DNA from: an uncultured Saprospiraceae bacterium | Lineage (GTDB): Bacteria > Bacteroidota > Bacteroidia > Chitinophagales > Saprospiraceae | Assembly: GCA_905480605.1 (NCBI GenBank) | Contig: CAJQRD010000016.1 | Span: 62,001-126,000 of the forward strand | Length of the DNA stretch: 64,000 bases | Reading direction: 5' to 3' | Shown: piece after piece, positions 8,597-17,320 of the stretch | Numbering within the stretch: the first letter of the stretch is position 1 | How the letters are laid out: the number at the start of each line of letters is the position of its first letter | Notes under the pieces: model-generated | Told to the model about the DNA's origin: nothing | Seen by the model: the letters and a program-made list of their open reading frames with translations, nothing else | Database searches by the model: none | Program-made: the position numbers and the translations under genes

Positions 8597-10882
8597 ATGA
8601 AAAATTGTCTACTTTTATTTTTAACATTACTTATATGTAATTTTACATATTCTCAAGTACCTGATATCTCATTAACCCTAACAGATAATTTCTGCGATGA
8701 GCCAGATATAGTGGCGATTGAGTTTGCTGCCACGAATTTAGTTGGAACATATAATTATGTTTCTACTGACTTAAACTGTATTACCGGAGAACTTACAGGT
8801 ACTGTAGAAATAACACAAGACCCTAATGATGAAACAATATTTTTTGTTGAAGATTTTAGTTTCGGTCTTTTCGGAGCATGTATTGGAATTGACCCTCCTT
8901 CTGGTAATTTAAATTGGAGGTACGAAAACTTTGTCATTACGTGGAATGGCTCTGATAACTATGGCGAGACTTACAATTTTGAAACCTTCTCTGCCAATGG
9001 AAACGATTGGACTTTTATGTATTCTAATACTTATGGGGACATGGCAACAGTTAAATTAACAAGAGTAGATGGTCAAGATCTTCCATATGCTACAACAGAT
9101 CCTGCTGGAGGAGCTAATCCAAATTTGTCCATCCTATGGAATACTGGTGATACAACCCCTTCAATTGAAATTACTGCTAATGGTAATTATTCTGTAACAG
9201 TTTCTGATAATAACGGTGGACAAAAAATAGCCGACATTGGCATTTCAGATTGGAATGAACCACATCCTGATTTAGATGCATTAAGAGATATCTATAAAAA
9301 ATCTATGGGTTCTAATTGGACAAACAATGACGGTTGGAGACAAGCTTTTGATCAAAATGACGGTTGCAATCCATGCTCTGGTGACTGGTTTGGAATTGAA
9401 TGTGAAGAAAATAGAGTTATATCTTTAGAACTTAGCGACAACAATCTAGATGGGAGAATTTCAGTCGCACTAGGCTTCATTGAAAATATTGAAATAATTA
9501 ATCTTTCAAACAATAAACTTTCTGGATCTATACCAATCCATATTACTTCAGGTTTACCATTAAAAGAATTAGATCTAAGCCGCAATTTATTATTTGGCCA
9601 ATTTCCAACTTCAGTAACTTCAATTGCGTCATTGGAAAGTCTTGATATATCTCGTAATGCATTTGTAGAAACTATCCCAACAGAAATTGGCGATTTAAAT
9701 GTTCGGTATTTAAATTTAAGTCAAAATCAATTTGTAGGCGAAATACCAAAACAACTTGGACAAATTAAACAACTGCTTAACTTTTCAGCTTCTTCAAATC
9801 AATTAACAGGTGAAATCCCGAAAGAACTTTTTGAATTACCTGCTTTGGCAGCAGTTTCATTAAGTAATAACTTTTTAACCGGTCCACTTCCAGAAAATGT
9901 TGCAAGTCCAAATCTAGAACAGATCAGCATTGCCAATAATAATTTAACAGGTATGATCCCTGACTCTTATTCGACTTTACCTATTTTTCGCTTAGATTTA
10001 GGCTACAACAATTTAGAAGGAGAGGTACCCAATTTTACAAACATAGGCACATTTATATTAGATTTCATTCTAGCAGGAAATCAATTCGAAGGTGACTTAC
10101 CAGCAATGCCGGCAGGAGTAAGAATTATTAACTTTGATTTAAGTTTCAATAATTTCTCTGGACAAATTCCAACCGAATATTCAGAGCTTACTACAAGTAG
10201 ATTTAATTTAAGTCACAATAATTTAACAGGTACAATACCTGAAGAATTACAACCATTTGATGTTATTAGATTATTTGACTTAAGTCACAACAACTTAACC
10301 GGTCAAATTCCAATGTTTCTTGGATCTATTGAAAATCCTAATTTAATTGACTTAAGTCATAACGACTTAGAAGGATGTTATCCAATGATGGATTCATTAT
10401 GTGTCTTGGGATACAGCAGCATCGACACTACAGTATCACTCAACAATGGTCAATCTTACTCTTTAGATTTTCAACAAGGATATGATTTCACCAACAATCC
10501 AAAGTTACCATGGTCTGGTGATGCAACAAACTTATGTAATGGAGATAATCAAATAGGAGCGCCATGTGATGATGGTGATGCAAATACAACAAATGATGGC
10601 ATTGTTGATGACTGTTCATGTGATCAGCGATTGAGCATACACGAAATAAATGGACAAATATTGACAGTCTACCCTAATCCAGCTACCCATGTTTTGAATA
10701 TTGAAATTGCTGAAAACACAAATCTAAAAGCCCAGCTATTCAATTCCACAGGGCAAGTAATTAAGCAATTGGGTTTCAACGTATCAAATAATATTTCTGA
10801 ATTAAGCAGTGGGATTTATATCTTAGAGATTGTTGATAAAGTAAAAAACATCTCAATTATTGAAAGAATAGTTGTTGAATAA
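8597..10882 (+). CDS. Secreted leucine-rich-repeat protein with T9SS sorting domain
   Basis: The 761-residue protein starts with a signal peptide (CLLLFLTLLICNFTYS). The N-terminal region (about 20-215) is of unknown fold. Residues about 225-620 are plant-type LRRs with units such as LDLSRNLLFGQFP, LNLSQNQFVGEIP and FNLSHNNLTGTIP, preceded by an LRRNT-like cap with paired cysteines (CNPCSGDWFGIECEE). A DG-rich linker (DDGDANTTNDGIVDD) leads into a type A T9SS domain (LTVYPNPATHVLNIEI to the C-terminus). It is exported through the outer membrane by T9SS and probably attached to the surface; LRRs suggest protein or glycan binding. It is a single-gene unit closed by a strong terminator. Confidence 0.9.
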   Translation: MKNCLLLFLTLLICNFTYSQVPDISLTLTDNFCDEPDIVAIEFAATNLVGTYNYVSTDLNCITGELTGTVEITQDPNDETIFFVEDFSFGLFGACIGIDPPSGNLNWRYENFVITWNGSDNYGETYNFETFSANGNDWTFMYSNTYGDMATVKLTRVDGQDLPYATTDPAGGANPNLSILWNTGDTTPSIEITANGNYSVTVSDNNGGQKIADIGISDWNEPHPDLDALRDIYKKSMGSNWTNNDGWRQAFDQNDGCNPCSGDWFGIECEENRVISLELSDNNLDGRISVALGFIENIEIINLSNNKLSGSIPIHITSGLPLKELDLSRNLLFGQFPTSVTSIASLESLDISRNAFVETIPTEIGDLNVRYLNLSQNQFVGEIPKQLGQIKQLLNFSASSNQLTGEIPKELFELPALAAVSLSNNFLTGPLPENVASPNLEQISIANNNLTGMIPDSYSTLPIFRLDLGYNNLEGEVPNFTNIGTFILDFILAGNQFEGDLPAMPAGVRIINFDLSFNNFSGQIPTEYSELTTSRFNLSHNNLTGTIPEELQPFDVIRLFDLSHNNLTGQIPMFLGSIENPNLIDLSHNDLEGCYPMMDSLCVLGYSSIDTTVSLNNGQSYSLDFQQGYDFTNNPKLPWSGDATNLCNGDNQIGAPCDDGDANTTNDGIVDDCSCDQRLSIHEINGQILTVYPNPATHVLNIEIAENTNLKAQLFNSTGQVIKQLGFNVSNNISELSSGIYILEIVDKVKNISIIERIVVE

Positions 10883-10911
10883 AATTTAGCTCCCTTCTCA
10901 TTAAAAATTTA

Positions 10912-10949
10912 AAATAGGATTACATAATTATATGTAATCCTATTTTTTA
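10912..10949 (+). terminator. Rho-independent terminator of the LRR gene
   Basis: A perfect 15-bp stem (AAATAGGATTACATA, 10912-10926, with 10931-10945), a 4-base loop and a T-run that overlaps the end of the right arm. It lies 30 bases after the stop codon. Confidence 0.85.
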
Positions 10950-10975
10950 TATGTCGAATACTTGATGAAGTTATG

Positions 10976-10983
10976 TACCTTTG
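10976..10983 (+). promoter_or_regulatory. -7 promoter box for rarA
   Basis: TACCTTTG matches TAnnTTTG exactly, 19 bases before the rarA ATG. No -33 element is obvious. Confidence 0.5.
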
Positions 10984-11002
10984 CTCATTCAAATAGACCT
11001 GT

Positions 11003-12277
11003 ATGCAGCCACTCGCTGAAAGAATGAGACCCAAAATATTAGAAGATTATATAGGCCAAACAGACCTGCTTGGTCCTAATGGTTCATTAACTAGGGTTAT
11101 CAAAAATGGGAATATCCCATCAATGATATTGTGGGGTCCTCCAGGTGTAGGTAAAACAACATTGGCTAATATAATTGCAAATACTTCTGAAAGACCCTTC
11201 TATCAACTAAGTGCTATAAACGCAGGTGTTAAAGACGTAAGAGAGGCTATTAAAAATGCTGAAAGCCAAAGGTTTTTCAATACCAATTCACCAATTCTAT
11301 TCATTGACGAAATACATCGATTTAGCAAGTCACAACAGGATGCACTTTTAGGCGCTGTAGAAAAAGGTGTCGTCACATTAATTGGCGCTACAACAGAAAA
11401 TCCATCTTTTGAAGTTATACCCGCTCTGCGTTCAAGATCCCAAGTCTATGTACTCAAACATTTAGATAAAGATGACTTGATAAAAATGGTCGATAACGCA
11501 ATCAAAAATGATGAAATATTATCCAAGAGGAATATCATTATTTCTGATTATGAAGCCATTCTAAAATACAGTTCAGGTGATGGTCGAAAACTATATAATG
11601 TCATTGAATTATTGATCAACAGTTTTCCTCCAGGAGACATCATCATCGACAACAAAAAGGTTGAAGATCTAATTCAATCCAACATAGCCAACTATGATAA
11701 ATCTGGCGAATACCATTATGATATCATTTCTGCTTTTATTAAATCAATTAGAGGCAGTGATCCAAATGCTGCCGTCTACTATCTTGCAAGAATGATTGAA
11801 GGAGGTGAGGACCATAAATTTATTTGCCGAAGAATGATAATTTCTGCTTCCGAAGATATAGGAATGGCAAATCCTAACGCATTGCTGTTAGCCAATAACT
11901 GCTTTCAGGCTTTGCACCACATTGGAATGCCAGAAGGCAGAATAATAATGTCGCAGTGTGCAGTTTATCTTGCGCAATCTCCCAAGAGCAATGCCAGTTA
12001 TATGGCTATTGGAAAAGCACAACAAGTTGTAAGACAAACAGGTGACCTTAGCATTCCTCTCCACCTAAGAAATGCTCCAACTCAGCTGATGAAAGATCTT
12101 AACTATGGTAAAGATTATGGCTACGCCCACGACTATGAAAACAACTTTGTGCAGCAGGAGTATTTACCTGAAGAAATAAGTGGCACACCATTTTACGAAC
12201 CAGGAAACAATCCACAAGAAAACAAAATCAAAGAATGGTTGAAGAAGCTGTGGAAAGGGAAATATGAGGGATATTGA
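11003..12277 (+). CDS. rarA: Replication-associated recombination protein A (AAA+ ATPase)
   Basis: This 424-residue protein belongs to the RarA/MgsA/WRNIP1 family of clamp-loader-like ATPases that act at stalled replication forks. The N-terminus MQPLAERMRP, Walker A GPPGVGKT (45-52), Walker B IDEIHRF (101-107), sensor 1 GATTENPSF and the C-terminal tetramerisation part (AFIKSIRGSDPNAAVYYLARM) are all present, and length is normal. It has its own terminator upstream and -7 box. An IS256-like remnant sits only 12 bases after its stop codon, so the gene is intact but has lost its original downstream flank. Confidence 0.95.
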   Translation: MQPLAERMRPKILEDYIGQTDLLGPNGSLTRVIKNGNIPSMILWGPPGVGKTTLANIIANTSERPFYQLSAINAGVKDVREAIKNAESQRFFNTNSPILFIDEIHRFSKSQQDALLGAVEKGVVTLIGATTENPSFEVIPALRSRSQVYVLKHLDKDDLIKMVDNAIKNDEILSKRNIIISDYEAILKYSSGDGRKLYNVIELLINSFPPGDIIIDNKKVEDLIQSNIANYDKSGEYHYDIISAFIKSIRGSDPNAAVYYLARMIEGGEDHKFICRRMIISASEDIGMANPNALLLANNCFQALHHIGMPEGRIIMSQCAVYLAQSPKSNASYMAIGKAQQVVRQTGDLSIPLHLRNAPTQLMKDLNYGKDYGYAHDYENNFVQQEYLPEEISGTPFYEPGNNPQENKIKEWLKKLWKGKYEGY

Positions 12278-12288
12278 TTAATAATTAA

Positions 12289-12308
12289 GTCCCAGAGTTA
12301 GTTAAAAT
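12289..12308 (+). repeat. Left terminal inverted repeat of the IS256-like element
   Basis: Starts GTCCCAGAG and ends TTAAAAT. It matches the inverted right end in 16 of 20 bases, including the first six. Confidence 0.75.
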
Positions 12309-12478
12309 AAAAATTATGTAAAAAAAAGCGGGTTTATTAAATTAAATAAGCAAAAAAATAATACCCCTCTCCACAACAAATTAAAGAAAAAAAATAGAGA
12401 ACTGTTATCATCTTTACAAACTGAAAGTCGAGAAACACGAATAAGTTTAGTTCAATATCATTTGAGCGTGTGTAAATA

Positions 12479-13582
12479 AAGCTAAATGAGATATTTGAAG
12501 AAGAATGTATTGAAAAGTCTTGTGAAAGGTAAGATCACAATAAGCCAGACCAAATGATTATAGTCGCTGGGGATATAATCCAGGAAATCTTCAAATTGGA
12601 GATCAGAGGATAAAAGTTGAAGTTTCACGAATCAGAGATACAGATTCTAGGAAATTTGAAAAGCTAGAGAGTTATGAGAAAGCAAAGAAAATAGAAACTC
12701 CCTCAGATCAGTTAATAAAAGGAGTTTTATCAAGTCTTAGAATGAGAGATTACGATAGTGTAATCGATCACTTAGGGGAGGCTTTTTGGCTATAAAAAGT
12801 AGTGTAAGTAGATCATTTATTGATTGAACAACTGAAAAACTTGAGGAATTTAAAAACAGAGACCTATCTAATCATGATTTTATATCGGTTTTTATAGACG
12901 GTAAATATCTAGCAAAGGAACAAATTATGATAGTACTAGGAGTAACGATGCAAGAAGATAAAATACCAATTGGATTTTTGTAAACACATAGTGAAAATTC
13001 AATACCAATTAAGCCACTAATTAAAAATCTGATAAGCAGAGGGTTCAAGTATGATCAAGGCTTATTGTTCGTAATTGATGGTGCAAAAGGCATAAAAAAG
13101 CAATAGAAGATATTTTCAAAAACAAAACAGTTATACAAAGATGTACTTGGCACAATAGAAAAAATGTAAAAAAGTATCTAAAGGAAGAGAATCAAAAATG
13201 GTTTGAATCAGAATATCATTCAGCTCTAGATAGAGCGAAATACGCAGATGCAAAAAAAGATTTAATAAGTCTCAGAAAAGAATTAGAAAAAATAAACATA
13301 TCTGCGGCAAGAAGTTAAAATGAAGTGTTAGAAGAAATATTAACGCCTCATAAACTAAAAATGAACGATAAGATCTGGCGAAGTTTTAATACAATAAATC
13401 CTGTTGAAAATTTAAATTCTCAATTAGAAAAATACTTGCATAAAGTCAAGTATTGGAAAAATTCAAACATGAGGTATAGATGGATTGCTGTCGGACTCCT
13501 TGAAATCAAACAGAAAATGAATAAAATATTTAGCTATAAAAAAAATACTACTTTTAAGAAAAGCAATAATAAGTTATATTAG
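12479..13582 (+). pseudogene. IS256/mutator-family transposase, multiply broken
   Basis: Fragments in shifting frames follow the order of an IS256-type transposase: RWGYNPGNLQIGDQRIKVEV and SRIRDTDSRKFEKLESYEKA, then GVLSSLRMRDYDSVIDHL, the DDE-core segment ISVFIDGKYLAKEQIMIVLG, GVTMQEDKIPIGFL, GLLFVIDGAKGIKK, and the C-terminal part INPVENLNSQLEKYLHKVKY (13325-13582 is still an open frame). There are in-frame stops (for example after GFL and after the KGIKKQ segment) and several frame changes. Only fragments remain, so no active transposase is made. Confidence 0.85.
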
Positions 13583-13608
13583 CAACCCCACTGAATTACT
13601 TAGATGAA

Positions 13609-13628
13609 ATTTCAACTAGGTTTGGGAC
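13609..13628 (-). repeat. Right terminal inverted repeat of the IS256-like element
   Basis: Read on the minus strand it starts GTCCCAAAC and mirrors the left end. The stretch 13629-13855 that follows shows no gene. Confidence 0.75.
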
Positions 13629-13855
13629 AATATCAAAAAGAATATAAATTTATACTGGTATAAAGTGTAAATCCAATACATTCATTTATCAATAATAATC
13701 ACCAAGAATTGTCATTTCAAAGCTGAACATTGCAATTGATAAAGAAAAAAATGGTAAGTACTATTATAACAACATCAAATTATAAAAGAGTAATTATAAT
13801 TAAAAGTTAGCTTAGTTACTTTTTTATAGAATAAGTATTGTAATAAAAATGGAAT

Positions 13856-14611
13856 ATGAAAATTCAGATATGCTCTGATTTACATCTAGAATTCGCCAAT
13901 AATAAAAACTGGCTCAAACGTCATCCTTTGATTCCTAAAGGGGAAATACTAATTATTGCAGGTGATACTTACCACTTGGATAAAGATTATAAGAACTTAG
14001 ACTTTATTACTAAAGTTTCTGAAGATTTTGAATGTGTCTATATTATTCCTGGCAATCACGAATATTATGGAGGCTTTGATGTTTCTTCTGCATTAGGACC
14101 AACTTATAGAACAATAAAAGAAAATGTTTTTATTGTAAATAATCATGCACTTGTAATTGATGGCATTAGATTTATTTTTTCTACAATGTGGTCTGAAATT
14201 AAAAGGAACATTCTGGCCATAAATCAAGGCTTGTTAGATTTTCGAAGAATCAAATATAATAAAGAAAGGTTTACAATAAATCATTTCAATAAAATCCATG
14301 AATATGCTTTTAATTTTTTATCAAATGAGATACAAAAGGAAGGGCGTAAAGTTGTGATAACACATCACCTACCAAGTAATGAGTGCAACCATGGAGAGTT
14401 TAATGAAAGTATTTTAAATGATGGTTTTTGTGTTGACAAAACAAATTTTATTTTAAATAATAAAATTGATTATTGGATATATGGACATAGCCACCGTAAT
14501 CTGAATGACTTCAAAATTGGTCAAACAAAAATGATCACAAATCAATTTGGGTATGTTGACTGGAACGAACATCATTCATTTAACTATGAAAAAGTTATTG
14601 ACTTAAATTAA
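13856..14611 (+). CDS. Calcineurin-like metallophosphoesterase
   Basis: The 251-residue protein shows all metal-binding motifs of the family in order: SDLHLEF (DxH, residues 8-14), AGDTYH (GD), PGNHEYYG (GNHE), THHLPS and GHSHRN (GHxH). It has no signal peptide, so a cytoplasmic enzyme is expected. The substrate (phosphomonoester, phosphodiester or nucleotide) cannot be told. It follows the IS remnant, and its gene runs convergently into the Lrp-type regulator with only 23 bases between stops. Confidence 0.9.
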   Translation: MKIQICSDLHLEFANNKNWLKRHPLIPKGEILIIAGDTYHLDKDYKNLDFITKVSEDFECVYIIPGNHEYYGGFDVSSALGPTYRTIKENVFIVNNHALVIDGIRFIFSTMWSEIKRNILAINQGLLDFRRIKYNKERFTINHFNKIHEYAFNFLSNEIQKEGRKVVITHHLPSNECNHGEFNESILNDGFCVDKTNFILNNKIDYWIYGHSHRNLNDFKIGQTKMITNQFGYVDWNEHHSFNYEKVIDLN

Positions 14612-14634
14612 TAAAACAGTCACATTTAATACTA

Positions 14635-15087
14635 TCAAAGCTCATATGCATTGGACGATTTGACAGAATCCATTACAAATGAGCTGTGTATTGTTGATAT
14701 TTCTTCCACTACTGATAACTTTCCATTTACAAATTGATGAAATTCATTGATATTATTAGTCACAACTTTAAGCAGAAAGTCAAAATTTCCAGATACATGA
14801 TGACATTCCATTATCTCAGGAAATGAAAGTATCTTTTCTTTAAAATTGTCGATTAACTTTTTTTGATGTTTAGATAGCGTTACTTGACAATATGCAATTA
14901 TTTGTTTGCCTATTTTTTCTCTATCTAGAATTGCCACATATCCTATAATTATTTTCTGATGCTCTAATTTCTTAATTCGCTCATAAGTTGGCGTAGCACT
15001 CAATCCAACATTACCAGCTATTTCTTTGGTATTTCGTTTAGCGTTTTCTTGTAGCTGCATCAAAATGCTCCGATCAATTTTATCCAT
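14635..15087 (-). CDS. Lrp/AsnC family transcriptional regulator
   Basis: This 150-residue protein has the standard N-terminal helix-turn-helix (MDKIDRSILMQLQENAKRNTKEIAGNVGLS, helices then PTYERIKKLE) and the C-terminal RAM ligand-binding/oligomerisation domain (IIAYCQVTLSKH to SFVMDSVKSS). It is transcribed away from the histidine decarboxylase gene with a 173-base shared control region. Lrp-type proteins sense amino acids, so sensing histidine or a related amino acid to control the decarboxylase is a reasonable but unproven inference. Confidence 0.9.
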   Translation of the reverse strand: MDKIDRSILMQLQENAKRNTKEIAGNVGLSATPTYERIKKLEHQKIIIGYVAILDREKIGKQIIAYCQVTLSKHQKKLIDNFKEKILSFPEIMECHHVSGNFDFLLKVVTNNINEFHQFVNGKLSVVEEISTIHSSFVMDSVKSSNAYEL

Positions 15088-15144
15088 AACAGATTATTTT
15101 TCTATAAACCTATTAACAAATCGCTTAAAACAGAAACTTGGTAT

Positions 15145-15167
15145 ATCTATTTTATATAAATTTAGAT
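15145..15167. promoter_or_regulatory. Candidate operator between the Lrp-type regulator and the decarboxylase
   Basis: An imperfect AT-rich palindrome with outer arms ATCTA and TAGAT separated by 13 bases. Its size and position fit an Lrp/AsnC site, but in such AT-rich DNA chance is a real alternative. Confidence 0.3.
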
Positions 15168-15215
15168 AAATCATCTAAAATAATTCATATTACAGTAAAA
15201 TAGTATCATATTCTA

Positions 15216-15223
15216 TACTTTTG
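15216..15223 (+). promoter_or_regulatory. -7 promoter box for histidine decarboxylase
   Basis: TACTTTTG matches TAnnTTTG exactly, 37 bases before the ATG at 15261. Confidence 0.55.
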
Positions 15224-15260
15224 TAGAGTGTTCAACTTACAAAAAAGTTAAATACTTACA

Positions 15261-16403
15261 ATGAAAACAAGCAAAAATCAAGAATCACGCATAGAAAATC
15301 TTTTAGAAAAACTAAAAGAAGCTAGAGATTTATTTTTAGGATATCCAGTATCTAAGGATTTTGATTATTCTAGATTGTATGAATTCTTTAAGTATCCAAT
15401 AAATAACTTAGGCGATCCATATGAACCAAGTACCTATAGAGTACAGACACATGAAATGGAAAGAGAAGTTGTTGACTTTTTTGCCGAAATGTTTAGAGCA
15501 AACCCAAAAGATTACTGGGGCTATGTTACCAATGGAGGATCTGAAAGTAATCTTTATGGTTTATATATTGCAAGAGAATTATTTCCAAAAGCCATGGTTT
15601 ATTTCTCAGAATCTACACACTACAGCGTTAAGAAAACAATACACTTATTAAACATTCCTAGCATAGTCATTCGTTCTCAAGAAAATGGTGAAATTGATTA
15701 TGCAGATCTAGAAAACACACTTCAGTTCAATAGGCACAAACCAGCTATAATTCTTACAACTTTTGGTACAACAATGAAGGAAGCCAAGGATGATGTTTCC
15801 AAGGTTAAATCTATTTTGAAAAAGTTAGCAATTCAGGATCACTATATTCATTGCGATGCAGCGTTATCAGGATCGTATGGTGCATTTATTGAGCCACGCA
15901 TTCCTTTTGATTTTCAAGATGGAGCAGATAGTATTTCAATAAGTGGTCACAAGTTTATTGGCTCTCCAATTCCTACAGGTGTAATTATTACACGTCGATC
16001 TTCCAAAGACAGAATTGCAAAAGGGATTTCCTACATTGGTTCATCTGACACAACTATCACCGGTTCACGTAATGGCCACAGTCCTTTGTTTTTATGGTAT
16101 GCACTTAAAAACATGGGAATGGAAGGATTAAAAAAGCGCTATCTAAAGAGTTTAGAAATAGCTAATTATTGTAAAAGTGAGCTCATTAAAAATGGAGTAG
16201 ATGCATGGTCAAATGAAGGAGCCATCACGGTTGTTTTTCCTAAAGTCTCTGATAAAATAAAAACAAAATGGCAATTGGCAACTGAAGAAGTTACGCATGT
16301 AATTTGTATGCCAAATGTTACAAAAGACCAAATAGATGAGTTTATAACAGATTTTGTAAAAGAAAGAGAATCTGTTATCGAAACTGAACTACTCGCCATT
16401 TAG
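15261..16403 (+). CDS. hdc: PLP-dependent histidine decarboxylase
   Basis: This 380-residue group II decarboxylase has the length and motifs of bacterial PLP-type histidine decarboxylases: YPVSKDFDYS, NNLGDPYEPSTYRV (49-61), TNGGSESNLYG (90-100), FSESTHYSVKK with His120 stacking on PLP, CDAALSG (198-204, Asp199 holding the pyridine nitrogen) and SISGHKFIGSP with the Schiff-base Lys231. It converts histidine to histamine plus CO2 in the cytoplasm. No histidine/histamine antiporter gene is adjacent, which is unlike fermentative acid-resistance loci. The divergent Lrp/AsnC gene is the likely regulator. A related aromatic or acidic amino-acid decarboxylase is less likely given how closely the motifs match. 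Confidence 0.85.
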   Translation: MKTSKNQESRIENLLEKLKEARDLFLGYPVSKDFDYSRLYEFFKYPINNLGDPYEPSTYRVQTHEMEREVVDFFAEMFRANPKDYWGYVTNGGSESNLYGLYIARELFPKAMVYFSESTHYSVKKTIHLLNIPSIVIRSQENGEIDYADLENTLQFNRHKPAIILTTFGTTMKEAKDDVSKVKSILKKLAIQDHYIHCDAALSGSYGAFIEPRIPFDFQDGADSISISGHKFIGSPIPTGVIITRRSSKDRIAKGISYIGSSDTTITGSRNGHSPLFLWYALKNMGMEGLKKRYLKSLEIANYCKSELIKNGVDAWSNEGAITVVFPKVSDKIKTKWQLATEEVTHVICMPNVTKDQIDEFITDFVKERESVIETELLAI

Positions 16404-16737
16404 ATTCAAGTTACTCAAATATAATATGATTTCTTAGAATGTATTTGCTGTCTTCAAGTTTGAAAACGGTTTGAGAGATGAGCATTTGGATAATTTGATC
16501 CAGATAATATTTGCAAATCTAAGTGCCAATAAACAGCTTGATGGGATTGCCGATATTAAGGAAGACTTTAGTTAAGGATTCAAATAACAGGAAAATTTAT
16601 AAGCATATCAAAATTGCTGATTAAAAGAATTTCCTTAAAAGAGCGGTCTTTCAAATTCTGTAGACATTTACAAATCCTCGAAATAAATAATTTATTTCCA
16701 ATAACTTAAAATAGTGCAATTGCTATGAGATGAATTA
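16404..16737. other. Gene-poor stretch with a possible coding remnant
   Basis: No intact gene is seen. A start-less open stretch at 16438-16575 reads FAVFKFENGLRDEHLDN and ends ADIKEDFS, which looks protein-like but is not recognised and lacks an ATG, so it may be a fragment of a lost gene. Confidence 0.35.
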
Positions 16738-16911
16738 TTAAAAACTATCATCATACTCAACCACCCTCGTATTAAAAAATACAGCAGCCAATACACCAGG
16801 TACCCAAGCACATAAAGTTAACAAAAAGACTATTAAGATTGGACCACAGCCTCTATCTATTACTGATAAAGGAGGAAAAAGAACACATAGGATTGATCGG
16901 AGTAGTGACAT
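16738..16911 (-). CDS. Pmp3/YqaE-family small membrane protein
   Basis: A 57-residue protein starting MSLLRSILCVLFPPLSV, with two hydrophobic helices joined by a short loop containing DRGCGP. The PP-x-V, RGCG and WVPGVLAAVF signatures are those of the Pmp3/YqaE/stress-response membrane peptide family. A longer reading frame begins at 16959, but the ATG at 16911 gives the family's usual length and N-terminus. It probably sits in the inner membrane; precise function is unclear in bacteria. Confidence 0.8.
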   Translation of the reverse strand: MSLLRSILCVLFPPLSVIDRGCGPILIVFLLTLCAWVPGVLAAVFFNTRVVEYDDSF

Positions 16912-17059
16912 AATTAATTTATTAAGTGAATGTATACTCTCTAAACACCAATAAATCAATTTTGAGTTTCAAATGTTTATCACTTATAGATAAGTATGGA
17001 TGAGAATCAGACGAAATGAATTAATAGCTGTTGTTAAAGAATTCATTCTATGGAAAAAG

Positions 17060-17260
17060 TTACTTCTTCCCCATACTTTTCTTAATAAAATCTAGACTTC
17101 CTATGATAGCACCAATTAATACACCCGCTATCAACCCTTCAACAAGCGTATTAAAACCAACTTCTCTACCTATTACAAAATCTACAATAGGAAATAATAC
17201 AACAGCTCCAACAGTAAATATAAAAATAGTACCCAAGAATGTTTTTAAATTTTCATCCAT
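17060..17260 (-). CDS. Small two-helix membrane protein, unknown
   Basis: The 66-residue product has a short charged start (MDENLKTFLG), two hydrophobic segments (TIFIFTVGAVVLFPIVDFVI and LIAGVLIGAIIGSLDFI) and a basic end (KKSMGKK), so an inner-membrane hairpin is likely. It resembles anonymous Bacteroidota small membrane proteins and no function can be given. The same family-like glycine pattern and the absence of a competing frame support it as real. Confidence 0.6.
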   Translation of the reverse strand: MDENLKTFLGTIFIFTVGAVVLFPIVDFVIGREVGFNTLVEGLIAGVLIGAIIGSLDFIKKSMGKK

Positions 17261-17320
17261 TTAAATCTTCATTTATTTCCTAATTAAAACCCAATATATT
17301 AAAATTAGTAGACATTAGAC

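Larger units (their letters stand above)
12289..13628. mobile_element. Degenerate IS256-like (mutator type) insertion element, about 1.34 kb
   Basis: Both ends carry matching terminal inverted repeats: 12289-12308 starting GTCCCA, and the complement of 13609-13628, agreeing at 16 of 20 positions. Between them are the remains of one transposase gene of the IS256/mutator family. The total length fits that family. Flanking 9-base sequences (12280-12288 and 13629-13637) agree at only 6 of 9 positions, so a target duplication is at best eroded. Many stops show the copy is inactive and old. Confidence 0.8.

Noticed and set aside
9352-10400. Repeated DNA words in the LRR gene considered as a genuine nucleotide repeat
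   Set aside because: The repeated pieces (such as LSHNNLTG coding units) are explained by the protein's leucine-rich repeats and are in frame.
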